Source of the DNA: Meconema thalassinum
Taxonomy: Eukaryota > Arthropoda > Insecta > Orthoptera > Tettigoniidae
Reading direction: 5' to 3'
Assembly: GCA_946902985.2 (NCBI GenBank)
Contig: OX336388.2
Span: 292,246,526-292,310,525 of the forward strand
Length of the DNA stretch: 64,000 nt
Under the pieces are notes generated by a model that saw nothing but the letters and a program-made list of their open reading frames with translations, was not told where the DNA came from and did no database searches. Below are positions 43,156 to 53,619 of the stretch, one piece after another (the stretch's first letter is position 1; every line of letters starts with the position of its first letter). Position numbers and translations under genes: made by a program.

Positions 43156-43865
43156 CTTAGTCAGATGGAAATACTGAATCTGATCTCGTGCAAGTGCGAT
43201 GTCATGGCTACGTCAGATGTCTTATCCCTCATCAATTTAGTAGTGTTGCCATGGCAACCTCTGATAGCTCTTGGCATTTTCTTATAATTCCGAAATCATT
43301 TTTCTCATTCCTTGGCGTAATGACGGGTCATATCAAAAATTCTTTCAGACAAAAGTTTTAGGTAATTATTAGAGGAATATTGTCCATTTTGTACGGTTTT
43401 GATATTGTGCCTATTAAGAGAGATATGATTAATGTTTCCCGAAAAACCCACTTTTTCCCACCCCTTTGGTCAATGGTTGGTGCTATAAAAAACTCTTCAA
43501 ACATAAATTTAATATATGCTATTTGCTAATAGGATTCGACACTGGAATTATTTTACAAGTAGTTATTTTAATGACCAACAGAGTTTAATGTTAACAAGGC
43601 ACAGCTCTATTTGAAATTTTGAATAACATGTTGCATGTCATACATCATATGCAACTACTGTAAGGCTTGTGATTTATTTAATGCCTTTAACCCTATATTA
43701 AACACGCAGTTTGCAATACTGATAACTGCAATGTTAGTGAAAAAAAATTGAAACAAAACAAAAATCAGCATTGAAAAACCAAAAAGTGGTTGAGCATATA
43801 TATAGTGGGGAAAAGAAAAGTTTTGTAAACACTAATGTCCAACAAGACTAATTAAATCAGTAACT

Positions 43866-43954
43866 GTCAGGGTGGCCGAGTGGTTAAGGCGTTTGACTTA
43901 AGATCAAATTTCCAAATATATAAGGAAGCAAGGGTTCAAATCCCTTCCCTGACA
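43866..43954 (+). tRNA. tRNA-Leu (anticodon UAA), left arm
   Basis: An 89-nt type II tRNA. The acceptor GTCAGGG pairs with CCCTGAC and is followed by discriminator A. The A-box region is TGGCCGAGTGGTTAAGG. The anticodon arm is TTTGA-CTTAAGA-TCAAA with anticodon TAA. The long variable arm pairs TTCC with GGAA, and the T arm AAGGG-TTCAAAT-CCCTT holds a perfect B-box. No CCA and no intron. All arms pair, so it looks functional, unlike the SINE heads nearby. It points toward the FLYWCH frames (tail to tail, gap of about 190 bp). A clear T4 terminator is not adjacent. Confidence 0.88.
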
Positions 43955-44141
43955 TAACTATTGCTTGAACATGCAAGAAAACAAGAAATATACACAAACT
44001 ATGTTTATCAATTTAATCAATTTATTTTTTTACAAGAGATAGACACACAGAATACAGCTCTTTTGGTTTATCAGTTCTTTTAAACATAACACCTGTTGAA
44101 AATTATTTTTTAGGGGATGGGGGTGTTGCTACGTTGACCCA

Positions 44142-44792
44142 TTACACAATAATAGCAGCTTTACGAAGTTCATTTTCTATATTTAATAGCTCTTTCTCAT
44201 AACCAATATGGCCAAGCTGTTTACAGGCAAGCAAGAGCTGTAGACGTTCGACTAATATATTAGGATCGTTCCATTTACTATTTTTTATGAATGGTTTCAG
44301 AATCTCGGGAAGCAGTTCATCATTATCACCATCATTATGATTATCATCCTCATTATTATAATCATTTTCATAATGATGATCATTATCATCGTTATCATTA
44401 CCATGATAATTTCCACCTGTGTCCACAGTCTGTTCAATGGTTTGAGTTGTCTTTGATAGTGTTGAAAGCTTCTTTTTAGATGTGCTAGAATGCTTTAACA
44501 TTGTTATGTTATTTTTACCACTATTACCTTTCCCCACTAACTTTTTGATGGGGTATATTGTCTCTGATAGGGTTGAGGGCTTTTGAGATGTGGGTGCATG
44601 TCTGATCATGGGTTTCACAGGAGGTGTTAAAGGTTTCTCATTAAACAACTCGCTAACAGCATGAGTGCGTTGTAGTGTATTAATCTTGAGGTTAATATTA
44701 TCTTGAGCAGTACTATCTTTCTCTTGGACTTGGTTTCTTGCTTTGGTTTGGGTTTTCCTTACATTTAGACTAGCGTGATTATTAAGTTTACA
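44142..44792 (-). CDS. Acidic protein frame continuing after the FLYWCH stop, left arm
   Basis: In the same frame as the FLYWCH unit at 44793-44975, open immediately after its TAA. The first ATG within it is at 44609 (155 residues from there). The sequence is basic and threonine/serine-rich at first, then an Asn/Asp/His-rich acidic tract (about residues 80-110 of the ATG form). It ends in a compact, predicted-helical C-terminus (LVERLQLLLACKQLGH, LLNIENELRKAAIIV). I do not recognise the family with certainty. One residue differs from the right-arm copy (LLLAC against LLHAC). Probably one gene with the FLYWCH unit, split by the stop. Confidence 0.6.
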   Translation of the reverse strand, partial: CKLNNHASLNVRKTQTKARNQVQEKDSTAQDNINLKINTLQRTHAVSELFNEKPLTPPVKPMIRHAPTSQKPSTLSETIYPIKKLVGKGNSGKNNITMLKHSSTSKKKLSTLSKTTQTIEQTVDTGGNYHGNDNDDNDHHYENDYNNEDDNHNDGDNDELLPEILKPFIKNSKWNDPNILVERLQLLLACKQLGHIGYEKELLNIENELRKAAIIV

Positions 44793-44975
44793 TTAATGAT
44801 TGTTTGAAGAAAGTACGTCCAATTCTTTTGTTTTAAGCATTCCTCGACACTGTTTCGATCGTTGCTTTGAACAGCGCCAAATAACAGTTCCATTTTTATT
44901 GCTTCGTTTCACAATATATGAATATCCTTTATAGTATGCATAAGGCTTACCATACCTAGTCACTGATACTTCCAT
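44793..44975 (-). CDS. FLYWCH-type zinc finger protein, left arm
   Basis: 60 residues from ATG 44975. The pattern YAYYKGYSYIVKR, G-x-x-x-W-R-C (Trp33, Cys35), Cys43 and a final His60 follows the FLYWCH zinc finger, a DNA- or protein-binding fold often found in transposase-related proteins. The TAA stop lies right where the domain's last H-x-H would be completed. The frame stays open afterwards for another 650 bases. The same stop is present in the right arm. The minisatellite lies upstream of the start, toward the palindrome centre. Confidence 0.72.
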   Translation of the reverse strand: MEVSVTRYGKPYAYYKGYSYIVKRSNKNGTVIWRCSKQRSKQCRGMLKTKELDVLSSNNH

Positions 44976-45059
44976 ATCAACTGTCAAGCACAAACTAATC
45001 TCTAGTAAAGACAACTTGTTAATAACAACAATAGTTTAATGTGGGAGCATATATACATG

Positions 45060-45245
45060 CAAAAAGTGGGAGCAAAGGTGGGGGGTAAAAAGTGGGAGCA
45101 AAAGTGGTAGCAAATGTGGGAGAAAAAAATAACTGTGAGCAAAAAGTGGGAGCAAATATGGGATCAAATGTGGGAGCAAAGCAAATATAAAAAGTGGGAG
45201 CAAATATGCTAACAAATATGTCAACAAACATACCAGCAAAAGTAA
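45060..45245. repeat. GTGGGAGCAAA minisatellite, left arm
   Basis: Irregular tandem units GTGGGAGCAAA and AAAAGTGGGAGCAAA, also stray units near 45940-45970. Translated on the minus strand it gives repeated FAPTF, an artefact of the repeat. It lies just upstream of the FLYWCH start. Mirrored at 47410-47645. Confidence 0.9.
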
Positions 45246-45350
45246 ATACACAAGTCAAGATAGATTAAAGTGCAAAGAAAATATGAAAGCAAATATGAGA
45301 GCAAAAAGGGTGATTTTCTAAAACAACTAGACATAACAAACTTAGTCATA

Positions 45351-45655
45351 ACCTAACCTAACCTAACGTAACCTAACCTCACCTAACCTAAACTAACCTC
45401 ACCTAACCTAACCTCACCTCACCTAACTTCACCTAACCTAACCTAACCTAACCTAACCTAACTTAACCTAACCTAACCTAACCTAACCTAACCTAACCTC
45501 ACCTAACCTAACCTCACCTCACCTAACTTCACCTAACCTAACCTAACCTAACCTAACTTCACCTAACCTAACTTGACTGAACTTTACCTAACCTAACCCA
45601 TCATAACTTCACCTAACCTAACTTTACCTAATCTAACTTCACCTAACCTAACTTT
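45351..45655. repeat. TTAGG-like (CCTAA) array, left arm
   Basis: About 300 bp of CCTAA units with CCTCA, CTTCA and CTTTA variants, i.e. a degenerate insect telomere repeat. The G-rich strand points to the left, away from the palindrome centre. Confidence 0.92.
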
Positions 45656-46325
45656 CAACTCTCAGATCAAAATTAAATTCTAGGCATAGTTGAGTTGGAA
45701 GCCAAGACTTCAGGGATAACACACAAGTATACTAGCCACTACACCGCAAAATAGGCAAATTATCATGCAACACAACATAAAGTAAAAGTTTCCTGTACAG
45801 TAGTGTAACTCATTGGCTGTCAACCATAGTTTGGGAATTCAAACCCAAGACCTCAGGACTTTTGTTTTGAACATTATCAGAAATATTATTCCATTTACAT
45901 TTTGCTGTTGCTTATAGTTATAAGAGTTGGCATTAATATGGGAGCAAAAGTGAAAGCAAAAAGTGGGTGCAAGCATGGCTGGTTGTAGAGACTTTCATAT
46001 CAACAAATACACATAAATTAAATTTTAGTAAAGTGACTTGGCTAATAATAATAATAATATTAACAGTTTAAAAAAATTCAAGGGGATTGATATTTTTCAG
46101 GGTGTAATTTCCAAAGTACTGTCAAGAATAATAATTACATGAACAGATTCCAAGAACTCTAGAGTGCTTTTAAGGTTAATGATTGGCTAGGAGTGAGATA
46201 GAGCTAGCTAACCTAAGTTAACCTCAGCTCAGTAAACCTAACCTTGTCACATGGCATGTTCTACAAGTATAGACTTGCTTTGAGACTGGCTATGACGTCA
46301 CAGATTAATGGCGGTGGGAGGCTGG

Positions 46326-46364
46326 ACATGACTTTTTTATTACCCAAAAACATTTTCCTTTTTG
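46326..46364. other. Central spacer of the 17-kb palindrome
   Basis: 39 bp between the last paired bases (GAGGCTGG / CCAGCCTC). It is A/T-rich with ACTTTTTTATTACCC and CATTTTCC and is not self-complementary, so it defines the original end of the duplicated arm. Confidence 0.9.
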
Positions 46365-47037
46365 CCAGCCTCCCACCGCCATTCATCTGTGACGTCATAG
46401 CCAGTCTCAAAGCAAGTCTATACTTGTAGAACATGCCATGTGACAAGGTTAGGTTTACTGAGCTGAGGTTAACTTAGGTTAGCTAGCTCTATCTCACTCC
46501 TAGCCAATCATTAACCTTAAAAGCACTCTAGAGTTCTTGGAATCTGTTCATGTAATTATTATTCTTGACAGTACTTTGGAAATTACACCCTGAAAAATAT
46601 CAATCCCCTTGAATTTTTTTAAACTGTTAATATTATTATTATTATTAGCCAAGTCACTTTACTAAAATTTAATTTATGTGTATTTGTTGATATGAAAGTC
46701 TCTACAACCAGCCATGCTTGCACCCACTTTTTGCTTTCACTTTTGCTCCCATATTAATGCCAACTCTTATAACTATAAGCAACAGCAAAATGTAAATGGA
46801 ATAATATTTCTGATAATGTTCAAAACAAAAGTCCTGAGGTCTTGGGTTTGAATTCCCAAACTATGGTTGACAGCCAATGAGTTATACTACTGTACAGGAA
46901 ACTTTTACTTTATGTTGTGTTGCATGATAATTTGCCTATTTTGCGGTGTAGTGGCTAGTATACTTGTGTGTTATCCCTGAAGTCTTGGCTTCCAACTCAA
47001 CTATGCCTAGAATTTAATTTTGATCTGAGAGTTGAAA

Positions 47038-47335
47038 GTTAGTTTAGGTGAAGTTAGATTAGGTAAAGTTAGGTTAGGTGAAGTTATGATGGGTTAGGTT
47101 AGGTAAAGTTCAGTCAAGTTAGGTTAGGTGAAGTTAGGTTAGGTTAGGTTAGGTTAGGTGAAGTTAGGTGAGGTGAGGTTAGGTTAGGTGAGGTTAGGTT
47201 AGGTTAGGTTAAGTTAGGTTAGGTTAGGTTAGGTTAGGTTAGGTGAAGTTAGGTGAGGTGAGGTTAGGTTAGGCGAGGTTAGTTTAGGTTAGGTGAGGTT
47301 AGGTTACGTTAGGTTAGGTTAGGTTATGACTAAGT
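47038..47335. repeat. TTAGG-like array, right arm
   Basis: GGTTAGGTTAGGTGAGG and variants, inverse of 45351-45655. The G-rich strand runs to the right, again away from the centre. Confidence 0.92.
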
Positions 47336-47409
47336 TTGTTATGTCTAGTTGTTTTAGAAAATCACCCTTTTTGCTCTCATATTTGCTTTCATATTTTCTT
47401 TGCACTTTA

Positions 47410-47645
47410 ATCTATCTTGACTTGTGTATTTACTTTTGCTGGTATGTTTGTTGACATATTTGTTAGCATATTTGCTCCCACTTTTTATATTTGCTTTGCT
47501 CCCACATTTGATCCCATATTTGCTCCCACTTTTTGCTCACAGTTATTTTTTTCTCCCACATTTGCTACCACTTTTGCTCCCACTTTTTACCCCCCACCTT
47601 TGCTCCCACTTTTTGCATGTATATATGCTCCCACATTAAACTATT
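47410..47645. repeat. TTTGCTCCCAC minisatellite, right arm
   Basis: Inverse of 45060-45245, lying just upstream of the FLYWCH reading frame. Confidence 0.9.
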
Positions 47646-47699
47646 TTTGTTATTACCAAGTTGTCTTTACTAGAGATTAGTTTGTGCTTGACAGTTGAT

Positions 47700-47882
47700 A
47701 TGGAAGTATCAGTGACTAGGTATGGTAAGCCTTATGCATACTATAAAGGATATTCATATATTGTGAAACGAAGCAATAAAAATGGAACTGTTATTTGGCG
47801 CTGTTCAAAGCAACGATCGAAACAGTGTCGAGGAATGCTTAAAACAAAAGAATTGGACGTACTTTCTTCAAACAATCATTAA
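47700..47882 (+). CDS. FLYWCH-type zinc finger protein, right arm
   Basis: Identical in protein sequence to the left-arm copy, from ATG 47700 to TAA 47880-47882. Open sequence extends upstream to a TTG at 47661 without another ATG. The same in-frame TAA separates it from the downstream frame. Orientation is outward from the palindrome centre, so the two arm copies are divergently arranged around the TTAGG arrays. Confidence 0.72.
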   Translation: MEVSVTRYGKPYAYYKGYSYIVKRSNKNGTVIWRCSKQRSKQCRGMLKTKELDVLSSNNH

Positions 47883-48533
47883 TGTAAACTTAATAATCAC
47901 GCTAGTCTAAATGTAAGGAAAACCCAAACCAAAGCAAGAAACCAAGTCCAAGAGAAAGATAATACTGCTCAAGATAATATTAACCTCAAGATTAATACAC
48001 TACAACGCACTCATGCTGTTAGCGAGTTGTTTAATGAGAAACCTTTAACACCTCCTGTGAAACCCATGATCAGACATGCACCCACATCTCAAAAGCCCTC
48101 AACCCTATCAGAGACAATATACCCCATCAAAAAGTTAGTGGGGAAAGGTAATAGTGGTAAAAATAACATAACAATGTTAAAGCATTCTAGCACATCTAAA
48201 AAGAAGCTTTCAACACTATCAAAGACAACTCAAACCATTGAACAGACTGTGGACACAGGTGGAAATTATCATGGTAATGATAACGATGATAATGATCATC
48301 ATTATGAAAATGATTATAATAATGAGGATGATAATCATAATGATGGTGATAATGATGAACTGCTTCCCGAGATTCTGAAACCATTCATAAAAAATAGTAA
48401 ATGGAACGATCCTAATATATTAGTCGAACGTCTACAGCTCTTGCATGCCTGTAAACAGCTTGGCCATATTGGTTATGAGAAAGAGCTATTAAATATAGAA
48501 AATGAACTTCGTAAAGCTGCTATTATTGTGTAA
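47883..48533 (+). CDS. Acidic protein frame continuing after the FLYWCH stop, right arm
   Basis: Right-arm counterpart of 44142-44792. It is in frame with the FLYWCH unit and has no stop until TAA 48531-48533; the first internal ATG is at 48066. It differs by one visible codon (His in place of Leu in LLHACK). The preserved openness of 216 codons after the TAA suggests recent inactivation of a single gene, or a stop that is read through. Confidence 0.6.
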   Translation, partial: CKLNNHASLNVRKTQTKARNQVQEKDNTAQDNINLKINTLQRTHAVSELFNEKPLTPPVKPMIRHAPTSQKPSTLSETIYPIKKLVGKGNSGKNNITMLKHSSTSKKKLSTLSKTTQTIEQTVDTGGNYHGNDNDDNDHHYENDYNNEDDNHNDGDNDELLPEILKPFIKNSKWNDPNILVERLQLLHACKQLGHIGYEKELLNIENELRKAAIIV

Positions 48534-48709
48534 TGGGTCAACGTAGCAACACCCCCATCCCCTAAAAAATAATTTTCAACAGGTGTTATGTTTAAAAGAA
48601 CTGATAAACCAAAAGAGCTGTATTCTGTGTGTAAGAAAATAAATTGATTAAATTGATAAACATAGTTTGTGTATATTTCTTGTTTTCTTGCATGTTCAAG
48701 CAATAGTTA

Positions 48710-48798
48710 TGTCAGGGAAGGGATTTGAACCCTTGCTTCCTTATATATTTGGAAATTTGATCTTAAGTCAAACGCCTTAACCACTCGGCCACCCTGAC
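48710..48798 (-). tRNA. tRNA-Leu (anticodon UAA), right arm
   Basis: Exact inverse of 43866-43954, 89 nt. Same complete cloverleaf with A-box and B-box. The window therefore holds two copies of this gene, both inside the mobile element. Confidence 0.88.
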
Positions 48799-49508
48799 AG
48801 TTACTGATTTAATTAGTCTTGTTGGACATTAGTGTTTACAAAACTTTTCTTTTCCCCACTATATATATGCTCAACCACTTTTTGGTTTTTCAATGCTGAT
48901 TTTTGTTTTGTTTCAATTTTTTTTCACTAACATTGCAGTTATCAGTATTGCAAACTGCGTGTTTAATATAGGGTTAAAGGCATTAAATAAATCACAAGCC
49001 TTACAGTAGTTGCATATGATGTATGACATGCAACATGTTATTCAAAATTTCAAATAGAGCTGTGCCTTGTTAACATTAAACTCTGTTGGTCATTAAAATA
49101 ACTACTTGTAAAATAATTCCAGTGTCGAATCCTATTAGCAAATAGCATATATTAAATTTATGTTTGAAGAGTTTTTTATAGCACCAACCATTGACCAAAG
49201 GGGTGGGAAAAAGTGGGTTTTTCGGGAAACATTAATCATATCTCTCTTAATAGGCACAATATCAAAACCGTACAAAATGGACAATATTCCCCTAATAATT
49301 ACCTAAAACTTTTGTCTGAAAGAATTTTTGATATGACCCGTCATTACGCCAAGGAATGAGAAAAATGATTTCGGAATTATAAGAAAATGCCAAGAGCTAT
49401 CAGAGGTTGCCATGGCAACACTACTAAATTGATGAGGGATAAGACATCTGACGTAGCCATGACATCGCACTTGCACGAGATCAGATTCAGTATTTCCATC
49501 TGACTAAG

Positions 49509-49821
49509 CCGGCCCCGTGGTGTTGGGGGTAGCGCGCCTGCCTCTCACTCGGAGACCCCGGGTTCGATCCCCGGCTCCGTCAGGGATTTTATAACTGACG
49601 TGAGGGTTGGAACGGGGTGCACTCAGCCTCGTGAGGACAATTGAGTAGCTGTCTGACAGTGAGACAGCACCCCGATCACGAATACCAAGATTAACAGCCG
49701 AGGGGACCCGACGCGCTGATCACGCTTCACCCCAATATCTGCAGGCCAAATGGCTGGGCAGCGGTCGCTTGGTCGGCCTTAGCCCGTCATGGGCTGAATG
49801 GTGCCAGGGGTTGACTTTGAC
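49509..49821 (+). repeat. SINE family C copy, right arm
   Basis: Mirror of 42843-43155, with target duplication ATCTGACTAAG at 49498-49508 and 49822-49832. Confidence 0.9.
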
Positions 49822-49837
49822 ATCTGACTAAGTGGGA

Positions 49838-50195
49838 AGCGGCTTCGGTGACGTAACTGGTAGCAAGCATGCTGAATGTCAATGCCCAAGGTTGCGAGTT
49901 CAAAGCCGGCCGAAGTCGTCGGATTTTCTAAGAGCGCTAAAAATCCCTCAGTATGCTTTCCTTTGGAGGGGAAGTTCCAACGTTCGTTGCGAGTTGCTGG
50001 TTGTGGTGGCATCTAGTAGCCAAGTTCACAGGTAAGTGTCGTTGACGGTAGTACCTGGTAGCAACATTAGGAACTACTGCCTGAAATTGACCGTCTGCAG
50101 TCCTTACCTGAATTACAGACTAATACAGCCATTCATAAGTACACAGGGTTACATGACCGTGTTGTCGCAGCCCCTAAACTGAGGAACCAACCAAA
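49838..50195 (+). repeat. SINE family B copy, right arm
   Basis: Mirror of 42471-42831: head GGCTTCGGTGACGTAACTGG, tail CTGAGGAACCAACC. Confidence 0.85.
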
Positions 50196-51072
50196 ATCTC
50201 TGCGGGAGATATAATTTTGCGTGAAAAAGTAACAGACCGTTACATAGTTACACATCAGTGTCGAAACCTTGCATAAGGACAGTGTGACCACAAGTATAAA
50301 AATGGACCCCAAATGACAAAAAGGTTACCGTTCCACATAAGACAATAAAATTTTTAAAATAAGCATAAAATGACGAAAAACAAAGTTAATTAAGCTCCAA
50401 TTATAAAATACCTTCTCGCAATAAATGGGGTCTGATCCTTCTACGAAAACCTGCATATTCTGCCTATTTTCGCCTATCCCCAAGTTTGTCCGGTGAAATC
50501 TACCTCGCCTTCCGGCGTGCCGAGAGGACTTTTTTTAAATTCAGATTTGTGTTTCACAGTAAACACAATTATTCTCCGTTTAAAACAAGCCATACAATAG
50601 AGGAGACCGTCATGAGCTGAAGTGCATAGTCATTTATATTGACTTTAAGGATGGTTGTTGTGGGGGATCGAACACTCCTCTTGTTGGTTTTGGGGAAAGT
50701 GTACTCCATTCCATTCCATTTTTTAAAAGCCACTAATCAGGTCCTAGCATTGGGCAGTTGCAAACCATTTGACTATTCATAACATCAAATGTGCATTTGC
50801 CTGGAGTAGAAGTGGGAAACCACATCAGTTTGGTGTATAGAAAACTCACCTCACCTCACCCCAACTCATTGGAAAAATGAAAATCATTTGTTTTTTGTCT
50901 TACTTAGGGGCTTGGAAATCATGGTTATCAGTCCCATGTACTATACTTGGGAAAATAATCATGGGCAAGCACACTATTATTAGCTGAGTTTCTAATACCT
51001 TTTTGCATACCCTAGGACCAGTATTGCATTATAAGACATGCCATGTGATATAAAACAAAAGAGGTCTTTAAT

Positions 51073-51671
51073 TCCACCCCTGGGCGTCATATCTAGTGTC
51101 ATGTAGGTTGACGATCACGGAGTCCCAGCTGAGACCGTCATTGCTTCCACTAACTTGTGCTAGGCTCCTCTCTGTCATATTTCCTGTCGACCACACTTGC
51201 TCAACTCTTGTTCTCTACCGACCCCAACATGATTAGGGTATCCGAGCCCTAGGGAGTCTCTTCCTTTTGCAACTTCATTGGCCCTTGTTTATTTATTTTT
51301 TCTGATATCCTGAGGAGGCAGCCTTGTTTTTATTTTCATGTTATTTCCTGTCTTTTGCTCATGCCCCCCCTCAAGAAGGTAGGGTGTATTTAGCCCCACC
51401 ACTTGCGGTGCACTCTGCATATGGCTACACCCTCAAGGGCTGATCAGTTTGGAAGTTGGCGACCCCAAGGGATTTCTGAGCTGAGTCCAGTTTACCTCCT
51501 CTTTATCCATTACCTCTGGGACAAAGCCTCTCCTAGTATACTTTTTTATCTGCCTTTCATGGCTCTCCTTCCTTCCAACTCCCTCAATCCACATGCTTGA
51601 GGGTTGAGGGCCATTTTTTATTCCTTCTGTTCTTTATTTGACCTATTGTTTTCCATTTCTTCTTCTAGTAT
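51073..51671. repeat. Repeat family A copy, right arm
   Basis: Mirror of 40993-41596. The flanking direct repeats are also mirrored (near 50535-50595 and 51930-51996). Confidence 0.7.
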
Positions 51672-52636
51672 ATAAGAGTGTAGTAGCTTAGATTTAATTT
51701 TCATCTTTACGATGACCCAAACCATTGAGGGTCGCTGTAGAACGCTTCTCTCTTGTCCAAAGGACAGCATGTTGAATTCCTCACTGGCTCATGAATTTTA
51801 TACTTTGTTCACTTAGTTCTCATGGCTTTGAAACTGGCTGTCTTTAACGTGATCATTATTCATTTTAACTTCAGCGTACTAAACTAATTTTATATTAGTT
51901 AATTTTAAATTAATTATTTTAAATTAATTATTTTAAATTCAGATTTGTGTTTCACAGTAAACACAATTATTATTCTCCGTTTAAAACAAGCCATACCATT
52001 CTTTTTCTACCATGATAGCTTATACGTGGGCATGGCTATAGATCATCAGCTAAGGATTCAATTTCCATTACCTACACCTCTCATGGTATGCCAATTCGTT
52101 AAACAATAGAAAACGTTTCTATATGTTCTGTTACATTATTATTTGACCATCTCACCGTGTAGTGGTTAACCTACTTGGTTGTCAACACTGAGGTCTTGCC
52201 TTCCAACCCCGACTATACCATGACATTCATTTCAAGATTGCCATAAGCTTCACTAAGCCTTTGTCAAACCTAACAACGATCTAGTCATGTGCAGAGCACG
52301 CCCGCTATCATGCAAATGAGTAATATGAAACTTACTGACAAGGTCGCTGTGCTGTTATCGCCAAGGGACACTAGACAAACAAAAGCCAGAGTCTCTGTGC
52401 AGATTCAACACAGCGGTAGTAGGCAAGCGTATGTTTGTTTAAAAATCATCATGAATATAGCTCCACTGTCACCACAGAGGCCCCGGTTCGATTTTTTTTT
52501 TTCTCAAGACTGCAACAGGGTATACTGAGTCTTGACAGGTAAAACTTTTTGGGGTTCATTCGTGAACCAGGGCAAAGGGTTGCCCATCCTGACTTCTTCA
52601 ACACCTCAAACCAATGTTTACTATTACTGGTGAGTT

Positions 52637-52851
52637 ACCATTTTTTCTTTCTTCGGCTTTTCCCTATTATTTTGAGTCGCCGGAGCCAACCAGCCTCATT
52701 TTCATTTTTGCCGGGGATTTAAGGCCGAATGCCCTTTCTGACGCCACGTGATTTTTCAAGTGAAAATTCCAACCCCCGCTGTCACCGGGATTTGAACCCC
52801 AGCCGTCCGGGTAAAGACGAGCAGCTAAGCACCTGCGCCATCACGCTCCCC
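52637..52851 (-). repeat. SINE family D copy, right arm
   Basis: Mirror of 39814-40028. Target duplication at 52626-52636 and 52852-52862. Confidence 0.9.
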
Positions 52852-52964
52852 ACTGGTTAGTTATCTATACTCACATTAATCCATAATTACCTAATAATAA
52901 TAATAACAACAATCATCCTCCATACACATGTCCATTAAAGCATGGTTTCACAAAGATGCTTATG

Positions 52965-53375
52965 CTTTTAGGTGTTTAACACGTTTTTTCCCCATAACAT
53001 GACTATTTACTGTTTTAGGGGTGAAATGATCCATCGAGGTAAAAGCCTATATCATCCCCTATTTTTTAAGCTATCACACCTAATTTTAGGATTCTTCGTT
53101 TTCGAGATATGGATTTTTCAATTTTGGGGGGTAGTTTCACCCCCCTGCTATTTTTCATCAAAAACAAAAGATCTTAGGTTCATTTATCATTTTTAGGTGT
53201 TTAACACGTTTTTTTCCCATAACATGACTATTTACTGTTTTAGGGGTGAAATGATCCATCGAGGTAAAAGCCTATATCATCCCCTATTTTTTAAGCTATC
53301 ACACCTAATTTTAGGATTCTTCGTTTCCGAGATATGGATTTTTCAATTTTGGGGGGTAGTTTCACCCCCAAACAG
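52965..53375 (-). repeat. Tandem pair of about 226-bp units, right arm
   Basis: Mirror of 39299-39710. Confidence 0.85.
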
Positions 53376-53619
53376 GGGATATTGCCCCAAGTGCTAGGAC
53401 CCCTCATACAAGTCCCTAGCATGATTGGTTCGCGAGATATGAACAAAAGTGTCGTTAGGCCCTTTCGACAAAAATGAATCATACATTCAAAAACGGGGCG
53501 TCATCCCCAGGGTTAGGATACTGTCTATGGCAAAATCCCATCAGGGGTTCAGAAAATATTAACAAACGTATAGTTAGGTCCTTTTGACAAAACCCGTCCG
53601 TGCGCACACATACAAAAAA

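Larger units (their letters stand above)
37825..46325 (+). repeat. Left arm of the 17-kb palindrome
   Basis: 8,501 bp. Mirrors 46365-54839 with only scattered differences that I could see by eye, for example the base at about 44240 that changes a codon in the acidic frame, one in the stretch near 40553, one near 43374 and length changes in homopolymers such as the G run near 39020. Contents from outside in: terminal repeat, tandem array, SINE D, repeat A, SINE B, SINE C, tRNA-Leu, reading frames, minisatellite, TTAGG array. Confidence 0.95.

Noticed and set aside
45019..45258. Proteins with repeated FAPTF motifs
   Set aside because: They are translations of the GTGGGAGCAAA minisatellite in several frames and have no other protein features.
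45351..47335. Head-to-head telomere fusion at the palindrome centre
   Set aside because: A fusion would place the G-rich strand ends toward each other. Both arrays point outward and unique sequence lies between them.
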